NCBI GenBank assembly: GCA_028282905.1
Contig: JANQGW010000008.1
Location: 1 to 63,728, forward strand
Source: Sedimentisphaerales bacterium
GTDB taxonomy: Bacteria > Planctomycetota > Phycisphaerae > Sedimentisphaerales > Anaerohalosphaeraceae
Reading direction: 5' to 3'
DNA: 63,728 nucleotides
A program made the translations under genes and the position numbers. Positions 50,255 to 59,253 of this stretch are shown piece by piece. Below the pieces are notes generated by a model. The model did no database searches. It saw nothing but the letters and a program-made list of their open reading frames with translations, and was not told the DNA's origin. How positions within the stretch are numbered: position 1 is the stretch's first letter; each line of letters starts with the position of its first letter.

Positions 50255-50668
50255 ATGAGCCAACTTGAGCGTGTCGGGGTTTCGCTGGATAAGGATTTAT
50301 TGTCGCAATTTGATGCGTTAATCGCTTCGCAGGGGTATTCGAATCGCTCGGAGGCGATCCGGGATTTGATTCGTGAGCAGCTTTCGCAGGAGCAGTTGGC
50401 AAAGCCAAAGACGCAGGCGGTGGCGGGGATTTTTCTGGTGTATGACCATCACAGCAGCGAGCTGACCAATAAACTGACGGAGCTTCAGCATCATCATTTA
50501 TTGCATGTGATCGCCTCGACGCATATCCACCTGGATCACCATAATTGCCTGGAGGTGATTTTTCTGAAGGGAACGGTGCAGGAAATCCAGGAATTGGGCG
50601 ACCGGATGGCGGCGCTGCGCGGGGTGAAGCTGAGCCGAACGACGATGATGGCGACGGAGGAAAATTGA
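50255..50668 (+). CDS. nikR: Nickel-responsive regulator NikR
   Basis: A 137-residue ribbon-helix-helix repressor. The N-terminus (LERVGVSLDKDLLSQFDALI, GYSNRSEAIRDLIREQL) binds DNA; the ACT-like C-terminal domain has the nickel ligands in LHVIASTHIHLDHHNCLEV (His, His, His, Cys). With nickel bound it represses uptake genes. It stands alone, divergent from dtxR, with a GAGGATAG ribosome site. Candidate targets are the permease and porin genes at 45202 and 46789. I do not see the same motif before nikR itself. Confidence 0.95.
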   Translation: MSQLERVGVSLDKDLLSQFDALIASQGYSNRSEAIRDLIREQLSQEQLAKPKTQAVAGIFLVYDHHSSELTNKLTELQHHHLLHVIASTHIHLDHHNCLEVIFLKGTVQEIQELGDRMAALRGVKLSRTTMMATEEN

Positions 50669-50784
50669 TGATTGATGAATGATTATTGATTATTCTGTGG
50701 GATTCAGCAAACAAAGCGAGATGACATTTCCAGACAGGATTAACAGGATTTTTTGAGTGCGTAAAAAAACAGGAGGCAGCAGCT

Positions 50785-52302
50785 ATGAAAAAAAGTGTGT
50801 GGATAGTACTGATTTGCCTGGGCGGATGTCTTTGTGCGGGTTTCTTTTCATTCAGATTTAGAAATAAGGAGGTTTCTTTATATAATGATGCCGGTTGGGG
50901 GCAGGGTAAATTAAAAGCTTCTGAACGATACTATTATCAGTACCGATACAGAGAGATCATGGATCGCTGGCGTGATCTGACATGGAACCACAAAAGTGAC
51001 GGAGAAGGACGGCTGGGGGCGGATTACCAGGTCTATCTTCATATTGACCTCGACAAAGAAGCACTCTGGCTGGAAGAAAACGGGCAGGTTCGGCCGGCAG
51101 ACTACATGGAACTGCCGGGCAATATGACATGGCATTTTCATCATCTTACTGAAAACGCCGTAACAAAATTGCCCAATAAAGTGTACTTAAAATGCCGGGG
51201 CGAGTATACCGACCGGTTGACCCCGGAATTGTTTTACCTGATCGGCAATGGAAGAGGGAATGACCATTGCAGTTTTTCAATTGAATCGGCAAACGGTAAT
51301 AGAGGTTACGGCTCAGGCCCCGGACCGACAATTAAACCCCTGGGGGAAAGACGCACCGAGCAAGGGAAGGAATTATACGGTTCCATTCTTATGAGCGACG
51401 AGGAAATCAAAAACTCTCTTAAAAAAAGAGACTCCGCCCCGCTGCCGACCTTCGACGAAAAATCAGTGAATTGGCGGTCGGCATTCAAAAAACTCTACCA
51501 GCAAATTGAGATACACGCTGACAGCCATGAATATGATCTGCGCAAAATTGAATGCCAATGGGCCGATGACTTAACAGCAGTCCTGATTAAGGCCGACTGC
51601 GAAGGACAGGAAAGCCGCCTCGACTTCCTGCCTTTTCGATGGGCTAAAAGCAACAGATCAGATGCGGAGTTTTTGTTCAAAGCTGACCACCTTGGTGAAG
51701 GCGTCTGGTACACCAAGAGCTATCCATTCCATGACTGGACAAGACTGGGGGGTAATTTTCCTGATATTGAATTTCTTGTTCATGATTTTAAGGCATTGAA
51801 TACAGCGGAACAGCAGCAATGGATTCAGCAAGGCCGACGCAAGCAATCCATTCAAATGCAGCCCGGGTCGCCATGGAAAGCAACCCTTTCGGACGGCAGC
51901 ATTGTTCATTTTCTTGGGGTTCACACCGGCTCTTTGGCAGGCGGACAATGGTGGGGGCCGGACGGCAGCACGCTGGAGACTCATCCTATTTTCTATAACA
52001 AATTTCCCGGACAAAACAACGGCTGCCACATACTCCTCGGAATCAAATGGGCCGACGGAACAATAAGCAGCAAACTGAAGTCCTATTTTGACGACAGATC
52101 AGCAGCAACACAATCCAGAGGCGGACGGCATGGTGAATATGAGATTTTAAGTATACAATATTCTCCTCATAAGCCGCAAACGCATGTTGCGATGAAACAA
52201 CTGATCAGCATAAACGGCGGCAAAGAAGAAACGATTATTTTCAGCAATATCTCACTGTCGGCAGGCAATGACTACGGCTTTGAAATTCGGACAGGTGAAT
52301 AA
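50785..52302 (+). CDS. Large exported protein of unknown function
   Basis: A 505-residue protein starting after a perfect AGGAGG. The N-terminus is a signal or lipoprotein-type sequence (MKKSVWIVLICLGGC), so it is exported, perhaps lipid-anchored. I recognise no domain. Several features stand out: an aromatic Tyr-rich start (ERYYYQYRYREIMDRW), an acidic SDEEIKNSLKKRD segment, a central LYQQIEIHADSHEYDLRKI, and near the end SDGSIVHFLGVHTGSL and GGQWWGPDGSTL, which could be part of a beta-sandwich. It ends 4 bp before the convergent eda stop. It may belong functionally to the pectin genes or be independent. Confidence 0.65.
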   Translation: MKKSVWIVLICLGGCLCAGFFSFRFRNKEVSLYNDAGWGQGKLKASERYYYQYRYREIMDRWRDLTWNHKSDGEGRLGADYQVYLHIDLDKEALWLEENGQVRPADYMELPGNMTWHFHHLTENAVTKLPNKVYLKCRGEYTDRLTPELFYLIGNGRGNDHCSFSIESANGNRGYGSGPGPTIKPLGERRTEQGKELYGSILMSDEEIKNSLKKRDSAPLPTFDEKSVNWRSAFKKLYQQIEIHADSHEYDLRKIECQWADDLTAVLIKADCEGQESRLDFLPFRWAKSNRSDAEFLFKADHLGEGVWYTKSYPFHDWTRLGGNFPDIEFLVHDFKALNTAEQQQWIQQGRRKQSIQMQPGSPWKATLSDGSIVHFLGVHTGSLAGGQWWGPDGSTLETHPIFYNKFPGQNNGCHILLGIKWADGTISSKLKSYFDDRSAATQSRGGRHGEYEILSIQYSPHKPQTHVAMKQLISINGGKEETIIFSNISLSAGNDYGFEIRTGE

Positions 52303-52306
52303 TTGA

Positions 52307-52987
52307 TTATTGATTATTTTTGCGGATTTGGGCGATGGTTTGGATGGTGGTTTTTATGGTTTGGGTTAGGGTTGCGTAGTCTTTGGCGGTGAGGATTTCT
52401 TTGGTGATGAGTTTGGAGCCGATACCGGCGCAGACGATGCCGGCGGAGAACCATTCGGTGAGGCTTTCGGTAGTCGGCGCGACGCCGCCGGTGGGCATCA
52501 GTTCGGTCCAGGGCATTGGGCCTTTGACGGCTTTGACGAAAGCGGGGCCGCCGACCTGGGCACCGGGGAAGATCTTGCAGATCTCGACACCGAGACGATG
52601 GGCCTGCTGGATTTCGGTGGCTGTACCACAGCCGGGGCAATAGGGAATCTTTCGGGCGTTACAGACAACCGCTGTTTCCTCATCCAATACGGGACCGACG
52701 ACAAAATCGGCTCCGGCGTTGATATACAATGCCGCGGTCGGTGCATCGCAGATGGAACCGACACCCAGAATAAGATCGGAACGCACTTCATCCCGCCAGG
52801 CGGCGAGTTGTTTAAAGACATCGACGGCCCGGTCACCACGGTTGGTAAATTCAATGGCGCAAGCACCGCCGTCAGCGCAGGCGGCGACGATGTTCTTGAC
52901 CACGTCAATGTCCGGGTGGTAAAAAACCGGAATGAGGCCGATGGTTTTCATCGCTGACAATGTTTCAAGTCTTGTGTGTTGGGCCAT
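52307..52987 (-). CDS. eda: KDPG/KHG aldolase
   Basis: A 226-residue class I aldolase that splits 2-keto-3-deoxy-6-phosphogluconate into pyruvate and glyceraldehyde 3-phosphate. The barrel shows ACAIEFTNRGDRA with the conserved Glu, ILGVGSI, GADFVVGP, PYCPGC and ICKIFPGAQ with the Schiff-base Lys, then LMPTGGV. It is the last step of galacturonate degradation and the last gene of the minus-strand operon. An AAAGGA site is present before the ATG at 52987. The sequence belongs to the Planctomycete-type branch with CPGCGT rather than the E. coli form. Confidence 0.92.
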   Translation of the reverse strand: MAQHTRLETLSAMKTIGLIPVFYHPDIDVVKNIVAACADGGACAIEFTNRGDRAVDVFKQLAAWRDEVRSDLILGVGSICDAPTAALYINAGADFVVGPVLDEETAVVCNARKIPYCPGCGTATEIQQAHRLGVEICKIFPGAQVGGPAFVKAVKGPMPWTELMPTGGVAPTTESLTEWFSAGIVCAGIGSKLITKEILTAKDYATLTQTIKTTIQTIAQIRKNNQ

Positions 52988-53064
52988 TTTTATGTCCTTT
53001 CTTATTCAAACCAATCTGCGGCTCGGTTTCATATCAAAAATCAAAGTGCAAAATGCAAAATTAT

Positions 53065-53197
53065 GGAATCCCGGCTGCGCCGGGATGGCTGTTTAAATAG
53101 ATTCCTCGGCTTCGCTCGGAATGACATGCTTTGTTTATCAAAATCGTTTCCACTATATTGCTCTCAACATCTAGATTCCCGCCTTCGCGGGAATGAC
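53065..53197 (+). repeat. GGAAT...GAATGAC repeat plus simple hairpin
   Basis: GGAATCCCGGC-TGC-GCCGGGAT, GGCTGTTTAAATAGATTCC, TCGGCTTCGCTCGGAATGAC (53065-53125), then GATTCCCGCCTTCGCGGGAATGAC (53174-53197), in the gap between kdgK and eda. Confidence 0.75.
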
Positions 53198-53218
53198 AAA
53201 ATATACGATGTAATCATA

Positions 53219-54319
53219 TTAACGGGCGATTCTTGCGCTGGCGCCGGCGACGAGGCGCTGTACTTCTTTCAGACTTGCCGTGGTGGTGTCGCCGGGAGTG
53301 GTCATTGCCAGTGCGCCGTGGGCAGCGCCGTAGTTGACGGCCTCAGCGGGCGGCTTGCCTTCCAAGAGTGCGTAGATCAGGCCGGAAGCGAAGCTGTCGC
53401 CGCCGCCGACGCGGTCGAGGATTTCCAGATCTTCTCTCAGTGTCGCATCGTAAAACTGGCCGTCGGCGTAGAGGATTGCTCCCCAGTCATTTTTGGTGGC
53501 GGTTTTGGCATTTCTCAGGGTTGTCGCAACGGCTTTGAAGTTTGGAAATTCTTTCACAGCTTCGGCAATCATTTTCTTGAAGTTTGTCGGATCGAGTTTG
53601 GAGCAGCCTTCGTCGAGGCCTTCGACTTGAAAGCCGAGGGCGGCAGAGAAGTCCTCTTCGTTGCCAATCATAACATCAACCAGCGGCGCGATTTGTCGAT
53701 TGATCTGCATTGCTTTTTCCTTGCCGCCGATATCGCTCCAGAGTGAGGGGCGATAGTTCAAGTCATAAGAGATTATGGTACCGTGCTTTTTGGCGGCAGT
53801 CATGGCTTCGATCACCGCTTCGGGCGTTGTTTCGGACAGCCCGGCGAAGATGCCACCGGCGTGGAACCAGCGGACGCCGTCGGTGCCGAAGATGGTTTTC
53901 CAGTCGATGTCGCCGGGCTTGAGCTGTGAGGCGGCGCTGTTGGCGCGATCCGAACAGCCGACGGCTGCGCGAACACCGAAGCCACGTTCGGTGAAGTTGA
54001 GGCCGAGGCGGCTGGTGCGGCCGATGCCATCGAACGGTACCCAGCGGACATAGTCGAGGCTGACGCCGCCCTGAAAGAGCAAATCTTCCAGCAGACGCCC
54101 TACCGGATTATCGACGATGGCGGTCACCACGGCCGCGCGTTTGCCGAAGCAGCGTTTGAGACCACGGGCGACATTGTACTCGCCGCCGCCTTCGATGACT
54201 TTGAACTGTCGCGTCGTGTGGATACGTCCTTCGCCGGGGTCAAGGCGCAGCATGATCTCGCCCAGTGAGAGGATGTCGTATTTGCATTCTGATTCGGGTT
54301 TTAAGTTTAATACGCTCAT
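53219..54319 (-). CDS. kdgK: 2-keto-3-deoxygluconate kinase, PfkB family
   Basis: A 366-residue ribokinase-like sugar kinase. Motifs: ILSLGEIMLRLDPGEGR, EGGGEYNVARGLKR, RWFHAGGIFAGLS, ISYDLNYRPSLW and the C-terminal PfkB signature with the catalytic Asp in DRVGGGDSFASGLIYALLEG (Gly-Gly-Gly-Asp in place of Gly-Ala-Gly-Asp). Position between kduD and eda makes phosphorylation of 2-keto-3-deoxygluconate the obvious role. Length is a little more than the 310 of E. coli KdgK. Confidence 0.9.
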   Translation of the reverse strand: MSVLNLKPESECKYDILSLGEIMLRLDPGEGRIHTTRQFKVIEGGGEYNVARGLKRCFGKRAAVVTAIVDNPVGRLLEDLLFQGGVSLDYVRWVPFDGIGRTSRLGLNFTERGFGVRAAVGCSDRANSAASQLKPGDIDWKTIFGTDGVRWFHAGGIFAGLSETTPEAVIEAMTAAKKHGTIISYDLNYRPSLWSDIGGKEKAMQINRQIAPLVDVMIGNEEDFSAALGFQVEGLDEGCSKLDPTNFKKMIAEAVKEFPNFKAVATTLRNAKTATKNDWGAILYADGQFYDATLREDLEILDRVGGGDSFASGLIYALLEGKPPAEAVNYGAAHGALAMTTPGDTTTASLKEVQRLVAGASARIAR

Positions 54320-54410
54320 GGCCTTTCTCGCTTTTTCCTGTCAATCAATTTTTACTTTGCGACAGGCTATTCCATTATTTTCACACGCTAAAGCGTGAAC
54401 TTTTACTATT

Positions 54411-55172
54411 TTAACGGGCCAGCCAACCGCCGTCGATGGCGATGGTGTAGCCCTGCATGTAATCGGACGCGGGCGAGGCGAGAAAAACGGCTGCACCCTG
54501 CAAGTCTTCGGGGGTACCCCAGCGACCAGCGGGGATTCGGTCAAGGATGGCTTTGTTGCGGGCCGGGTCTTCGCGGAGGGCTTTGGTATTATCGGTGGCC
54601 ATGTAGCCGGGGGCGATGGCGTTGACGTTGATGTTGTGCTCGCCCAGTTCGTTGGCCAGCAGGCGTGTCAGGCCCATGACGGCACTTTTGGAAGCGGTGT
54701 AGGACGGGACGAGGATGCCACCCTGGAAGCTGAGCATGGAGGCGGTGTTGACGATTTTGCCACCACGGCCCTGTTGGATCATCCGCTTGCCGACGGCCTG
54801 GCTGAGGAAAAAGAGCGTGCGGATGTTAATGTTCATCACATCGTCCCAGTCTTTTTCGGTAAACTCGGTAATGGGTGCGCGGCGGATGATGCCGGCGTTG
54901 TTGAAGAGGATGTCAATGCCGCCCATCTGTTCAACAGTCGTATTGACAATCGTTTCGACAGATTCCTTCTTGCTGAGATCGGCGGTGATGGCGATACACT
55001 TTCTGCCCAGGGCTTCGATTTTTTCTTTGCTTTCGGTCATGTCGAGAATATCAACCAGGGCGATATCGGCGCCCGCTTCGGCCAGTCCGAGAGCCATGCC
55101 CTGGCCGAGGCCGCGGGCGGCACCGGTGACGATGGCGGTTTTGCCGTCTAATTTGAATTGTTCTAAAATCAT
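54411..55172 (-). CDS. kduD: 2-dehydro-3-deoxy-D-gluconate 5-dehydrogenase (KduD-type SDR)
   Basis: A 253-residue short-chain dehydrogenase. Rossmann GxxxGxG is in VTGAARGLGQGM, NNAG is in DILFNNAGI, and the catalytic Tyr-x3-Lys is in SYTASKSAV, with the Ser upstream (VNTASML). It reduces 2,5-diketo-3-deoxygluconate to 2-keto-3-deoxygluconate with NAD(P)H. Assignment to KduD rather than another SDR rests on its place between kduI and kdgK and on the close length. The 231 bp between kduI and kduD are occupied by repeats. Confidence 0.9.
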   Translation of the reverse strand: MILEQFKLDGKTAIVTGAARGLGQGMALGLAEAGADIALVDILDMTESKEKIEALGRKCIAITADLSKKESVETIVNTTVEQMGGIDILFNNAGIIRRAPITEFTEKDWDDVMNINIRTLFFLSQAVGKRMIQQGRGGKIVNTASMLSFQGGILVPSYTASKSAVMGLTRLLANELGEHNINVNAIAPGYMATDNTKALREDPARNKAILDRIPAGRWGTPEDLQGAAVFLASPASDYMQGYTIAIDGGWLAR

Positions 55173-55232
55173 TTTTTACTCCTGTGTTATTAAGAACCAC
55201 GGATGGACACTAATACACACGAATTATATTAT

Positions 55233-55385
55233 GGAATCCCGGCTGCGCCGGGATGGCTGTTTAAATAGATTCCTCGGCTTCGCTCGGAATGACTCTAATA
55301 ATGTTTTTATATTTGTGTTCATTTGTGTCTATTCGTGGTTCTTTTTTGTTTGCAATGTCTGGATTCCCGCCTTCGCGGGAATGAC
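55233..55385 (+). repeat. GGAAT...GAATGAC repeat plus simple hairpin
   Basis: Almost the same arrangement as at 53065-53197: a full GGAATCCCGGC copy (55233-55293), a CACGAA/TTCGTGG-type repeat (55310-55345) and GGATTCCCGCCTTCGCGGGAATGAC split into stem arms (55361-55385). A CACGGATG-type repeat also precedes it (55194-55229). Confidence 0.75.
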
Positions 55386-55403
55386 AACGACTCACTGTCC
55401 TGT

Positions 55404-56234
55404 TTACTTGATGTCGTTTATTGTCAGGTGGTCCATGTCGTCGAAGGCCTGGTTTTCGCCGCCCATTCCCCAGCAGAAGGTATAAGCCGCGGTGCCGCAA
55501 CCGGCGTGGATGGACCAGCTTGGTGAAATCACTGCCTGGCCATCGGCGACGGCGATGTGGCGGGTTTCATCGGGCTTACCCATGTAATGGAATACGCGGG
55601 CGTCGTCGGGGACGTTGAAATACATATAGACTTCCATTCGGCGTTCATGCGTGTGCGGCGGCATGGTGTTCCAAACGCAGCCCGACTCCAGCACGGTAAA
55701 GCCCATAACAAGCTGACAGCTTTTAACGCCGTCGGGATGGATAAATTTATATATCGTGCGTTTGTTGGCCGCTTCGATAGAACCCAACTGGACGGGTGTC
55801 GATTCGGACTGTTTCACGTGGGCGGTCGGATATTCGGCATGGGCGGGATAGCTTAAGAGGTAATACATTGCCGGATAGGCGGGGTCATTGCTGTCGAAGG
55901 TAATCTCTTTTGAGCCGCGTCCGATGTAGAGGCAGTCCTGATTGGCCATCGTATAGAGCTGGCCGTCCACGGTCACCTTGCCGGCGCCGCCGATGTTGAG
56001 GACGCCGAGTTCGCGTCGCTGACAGAAGTAATCGGCCCGCAGTTCGTCGGCGCTGGTCAGTGACAGCGGCTGGTTAACCGGAACCGCCGAACCGACGATG
56101 GCGCGATCGACATCGACATAAACCATTTCAATCGACTCCGGCGCAAAGAGCGACTCAATCAGGAAACTGTCGCGTGTTTCCTGCGTGGTCATCCGACAAA
56201 AGCGGACCGGGTCGGGGCTGTATCGTACTTGCAT
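55404..56234 (-). CDS. kduI: 5-keto-4-deoxyuronate isomerase
   Basis: A 276-residue cupin-type isomerase that converts 5-keto-4-deoxyuronate to 2,5-diketo-3-deoxygluconate. The ATG at 56234 (AAAGGATAG site) gives the usual start MQVRYSPDPVRF; a longer frame would overlap the GH105 gene. Motifs are complete: SLFAPESIEMVYVDVDRAIVG, RRELGVLNIGG, CLYIGRGSK, and the zinc ligands in MPPHTHERRMEVYMYF and SWSIHAGCGT, with the family's WGMGGEN near the C-terminus. Confidence 0.95.
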   Translation of the reverse strand: MQVRYSPDPVRFCRMTTQETRDSFLIESLFAPESIEMVYVDVDRAIVGSAVPVNQPLSLTSADELRADYFCQRRELGVLNIGGAGKVTVDGQLYTMANQDCLYIGRGSKEITFDSNDPAYPAMYYLLSYPAHAEYPTAHVKQSESTPVQLGSIEAANKRTIYKFIHPDGVKSCQLVMGFTVLESGCVWNTMPPHTHERRMEVYMYFNVPDDARVFHYMGKPDETRHIAVADGQAVISPSWSIHAGCGTAAYTFCWGMGGENQAFDDMDHLTINDIK

Positions 56235-56254
56235 TTTCACTATCCTTTCCATAT

Positions 56255-58474
56255 CTATTGTGCGTATTGAACGCGCACTGGATGGACGATCCGGGTTTTG
56301 AAATCGTTGAGATAGGCCTTCCAATCTTCTTCGGTCGTAATCTTGCCGGCCTTGGTCCAGGCAAAACCGGCGTAATAGGTAATAGCGTCAAGTCCGCGGC
56401 TGTTGACGATTACTGCCGCGTAGCTGCCATCCTTTTTATCGCTTTTTGCGATGAATGCCGGGTCGGCCGGCGGGGTCAGGGCAATCGCAGCGGTTCCCAA
56501 AGCTGCATCATCAATCGTTTCCCAACAGGAAACGATGCCATTGTAATTGTCCACCGTGTGTTTGGCCTTTTGGTCATGGGTGGTCAGCCCGACGGCGAAT
56601 TTCCAGATGGACGCGGCGTCCGGACCGGTGAAGGTGCTGTCGAAACGGCAAAGCTGGGCACCGAGATCGATGGAGACGCGTTTGGTTTCAGTCATGTCTT
56701 TGCCGGAGGCTTTCCAGGACTTGTCATAGGTCAATTCAAAGACGCTTCGGATGGGGCCGTTGGCGATGACTTTCCAAGCGTCAAAGACATTGGAGGATGT
56801 GTATTTTCCGCCGCCGCCAACCAGAAGGCCGCCGCAACCGGGGCTGGCGCCGACATGATACGGATCGTAGCCTTCGCCCCAATCTTTGTGGTAAGTTTTC
56901 TGATTCATGTCAGCGTACCACTTGTCGATGACGGGGTAATCAACTCGCTTGAGCCAGCAGTCCACACCGGAATTGACGGCATCGGTCCAGAGGGTCGGGC
57001 CGTACATGCGGAAGGCTATGCGGTCGTTTTCCCAGGCGAAGTCGTCTTTGCGTTCGGGGACGAAACGGCAGTGCGTAGTTAATTTTGACTTTGGCACGTC
57101 AAGTGCCTCCGGCTGTTTCATGACCCAGAAGTATTTCTTTTCGCCGGGGGCAAAGTTTGTCTGGAACAGGAGTTCTTTATCTTCGACGATCTGTGTGACC
57201 TGCAGGCGGTTGGTTTTGAAATCGAAGATGGCGACATTATCCTTGGTCAGGCCGGGTACGGTCTGTTTGAGGTGGTTCCAGTTCAGGCTGACTGTTTCGC
57301 TGTCGCGGAAGATTTGCACGGGATTGGTAACGGTAATCTTTTTGACATTGGAGCCGTTTCGGACGGCGATTTTATAGACTTCGCTGCCGGCCAGCAGGAA
57401 GGAACCAACGCCGTAGATCTCTGTCTGGTCCGCTTTGACACGGCGGGGGTCGGCGCCGATGGGCTGGACGTAACCGAGTTTGCCGTCGGGGTGAACACAA
57501 CCGACCAAGCCAGTCCATGCCTTCATGACCGCGGGCAGATAGGTTTCTTCGTCGAGCAGGCCGTGGTTGATACCCCAGGCCAAACCGTAGCAGTAGAAAC
57601 CGCTGCCGCTGGCTTCGATGGAGGGGAAGTTGACCGGGTCGAGCAGGCTGGAGTGCCAGAGACCTTCGGCGGGCTGGATGGCGAGCAGTTTGGCGGCCAT
57701 TTCTTTGTAGAGTGTTTCGTAGCGGGCGCGGTCGGGGTAATCATCGGGCAGTTCTTCGAGCACGCGGACCAAGCCGCCGAAGACCCAGCCGTTACCGCGG
57801 GACCAGAAGACCTTTTGACCGTTGGCTTCGCGTTTGTTGAAATAATTGCTGTCACGGAAATAGAGGTGTTCGACGGGGTCATAGAGATAATCGGTCGTGG
57901 CCCACCATTCCTTGTTCATATAGTCGAGGTATTTGTCATCGTCGGTGATGCGGGCCAGTTTGGTCCAGACCGGCGGGGCCATGAAGAGTGCATCGCACCA
58001 GTTGTAGCGTTTTTTGTGTTCGCGCTTGTCATGGGTCAGAGGTGTGTCAGGCTGATTGGCGAGAATCCAGTCAAAGCGTTCTTGCACGCCGGCCATCATT
58101 GCGGGGTCTTTGTAGATTTTGTACAGGTCGAGATACATTTGGCCGACGGCGTGGTCATCGGCATGATATGGGATGTGACGACTGCCGGGCTGCCATTTGT
58201 TCTTTTCGCCGAAACCAATCGCGGCTTTGTAATAGGCATCGGTGTCGGCCATTTGAGCCCATGCGGTCAGGCCGGCAAACAGCGCGCCGTGTGTCCAGTC
58301 GGTGGTGTGATGACGGCTGGGGTTGGCCAACTGCCAGTCAGCGACTTTTGCCATAACGGCTTTGATTGCCTGCGGCTGCATTTGCTGCGGCAAAGGTTCA
58401 GATACCTGAAATGTCGAACAACCGCAGAGGATGGCAGCACAGAACGTTAACAGCATTAATGATCCGGTTTTCAT
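56255..58474 (-). CDS. Unsaturated rhamnogalacturonyl/galacturonyl hydrolase, GH105, with C-terminal DUF4861-type domain
   Basis: A 739-residue lipoprotein (ATG at 58474 after AAAGGACGC; lipobox ILCGC). Residues about 40-390 are the GH105 (alpha/alpha)6 barrel, with TTDWTHGALFAGL, the catalytic Asp region RYNWCDALFMAPPVW, FWSRGNGWVFGGL and GSGFYCYGLAWGIN. The rest is a beta-rich domain (CRFVPERKDDFAWENDRIAFRMYGPTLW split over two strands; VGASPGCGGL) of the DUF4861 type, often found with such hydrolases. It removes the unsaturated uronic acid left by pectate or rhamnogalacturonan lyases. It lies 20 bp after iclR and 20 bp before kduI. Confidence 0.9.
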   Translation of the reverse strand: MKTGSLMLLTFCAAILCGCSTFQVSEPLPQQMQPQAIKAVMAKVADWQLANPSRHHTTDWTHGALFAGLTAWAQMADTDAYYKAAIGFGEKNKWQPGSRHIPYHADDHAVGQMYLDLYKIYKDPAMMAGVQERFDWILANQPDTPLTHDKREHKKRYNWCDALFMAPPVWTKLARITDDDKYLDYMNKEWWATTDYLYDPVEHLYFRDSNYFNKREANGQKVFWSRGNGWVFGGLVRVLEELPDDYPDRARYETLYKEMAAKLLAIQPAEGLWHSSLLDPVNFPSIEASGSGFYCYGLAWGINHGLLDEETYLPAVMKAWTGLVGCVHPDGKLGYVQPIGADPRRVKADQTEIYGVGSFLLAGSEVYKIAVRNGSNVKKITVTNPVQIFRDSETVSLNWNHLKQTVPGLTKDNVAIFDFKTNRLQVTQIVEDKELLFQTNFAPGEKKYFWVMKQPEALDVPKSKLTTHCRFVPERKDDFAWENDRIAFRMYGPTLWTDAVNSGVDCWLKRVDYPVIDKWYADMNQKTYHKDWGEGYDPYHVGASPGCGGLLVGGGGKYTSSNVFDAWKVIANGPIRSVFELTYDKSWKASGKDMTETKRVSIDLGAQLCRFDSTFTGPDAASIWKFAVGLTTHDQKAKHTVDNYNGIVSCWETIDDAALGTAAIALTPPADPAFIAKSDKKDGSYAAVIVNSRGLDAITYYAGFAWTKAGKITTEEDWKAYLNDFKTRIVHPVRVQYAQ

Positions 58475-58494
58475 TTTGCGTCCTTTCATGTATT

Positions 58495-59253
58495 TTACGC
58501 GTGATATCCCAAGACCGCCGAGAGACCGGCGGCGGCTTTTTTGACGGATTGGCAAATCTCGGTTTTCTTTTGTTCATTGGATTGGGCAGCCGGTCCAGTC
58601 ACGCCGATGGCGGCTGTGACGGTTCCGTGGCTGTCACGGACGGGGGCGGCCAGGCACCAGACATCCGCGTGAAACTCGTGGTTGTCCACGGCATAACCGT
58701 TCTGCCGAATCGTTTCGACTTCCTGATGCATCTGCTGCAACGTGGTGATGGTCTGGTCGGTGTACTTTTCCATGGTTGTCTGTGCAAAATAATCTTCCAG
58801 TTCATCGGCATACCGAAATGCCAAAAAGACCTTGCCTGTTGAGGAGCAATACAGGGGAACGGTTGTGCCGGAACGTGAGGCGACCCGCACGGGGTGGGGG
58901 CTGTCGTGGACTTCGAGAATCAGTGACCGGCGCCCCGTGGGGACTGCCAGGTGAGCGGTGAAATCGGTCGTGTTGGCCAGTTCGCTGAGAAAGGGGATCG
59001 CCAGCGTGCGGATTTCCTGCGAGCGGAGCGAATTGAGGCCGAGTTGGACTAAGCCGGGGCCGGCAAAAAACAGGCCATCCCGTTTTTCGGCCATCCCTTC
59101 GGAGCAGAGGGTTTTTAAAATACGAAAGGCTGTGGTTCGGGGCACCTGGGCACGGGTTTCAATCTCCGCGGCCGAAAGTCCATCAGACTGTTCGGACAAA
59201 AGGTGCAGGATTTCGCAGGCCTTGACTAAATTGGGAATCGCATACTTGTTCAT
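58495..59253 (-). CDS. IclR-family regulator, KdgR-like
   Basis: A 252-residue regulator with an N-terminal winged helix (NLVKACEILHLLSE, LSAAEIETRAQVPRTTAFRILKTL) and a C-terminal effector domain (LNSLRSQEIRTLAIPFLSELA, CSSTGKVFLAF, GYAVDNHEFHADVWCLAAPV, AAIGVTGP). It is the first gene of the pectin operon. IclR proteins at this spot (KdgR) bind 2-keto-3-deoxygluconate and release the operator, so it probably controls the operon and itself. I could not find a clear dyad upstream of 59253. Confidence 0.92.
   Translation of the reverse strand: MNKYAIPNLVKACEILHLLSEQSDGLSAAEIETRAQVPRTTAFRILKTLCSEGMAEKRDGLFFAGPGLVQLGLNSLRSQEIRTLAIPFLSELANTTDFTAHLAVPTGRRSLILEVHDSPHPVRVASRSGTTVPLYCSSTGKVFLAFRYADELEDYFAQTTMEKYTDQTITTLQQMHQEVETIRQNGYAVDNHEFHADVWCLAAPVRDSHGTVTAAIGVTGPAAQSNEQKKTEICQSVKKAAAGLSAVLGYHA

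Noticed and set aside
57272-58450. 392-codon plus-strand frame opposite the GH105 gene
   Set aside because: Shadow frame; Gly/Val/Phe/Asp-rich composition results from the opposite coding strand.
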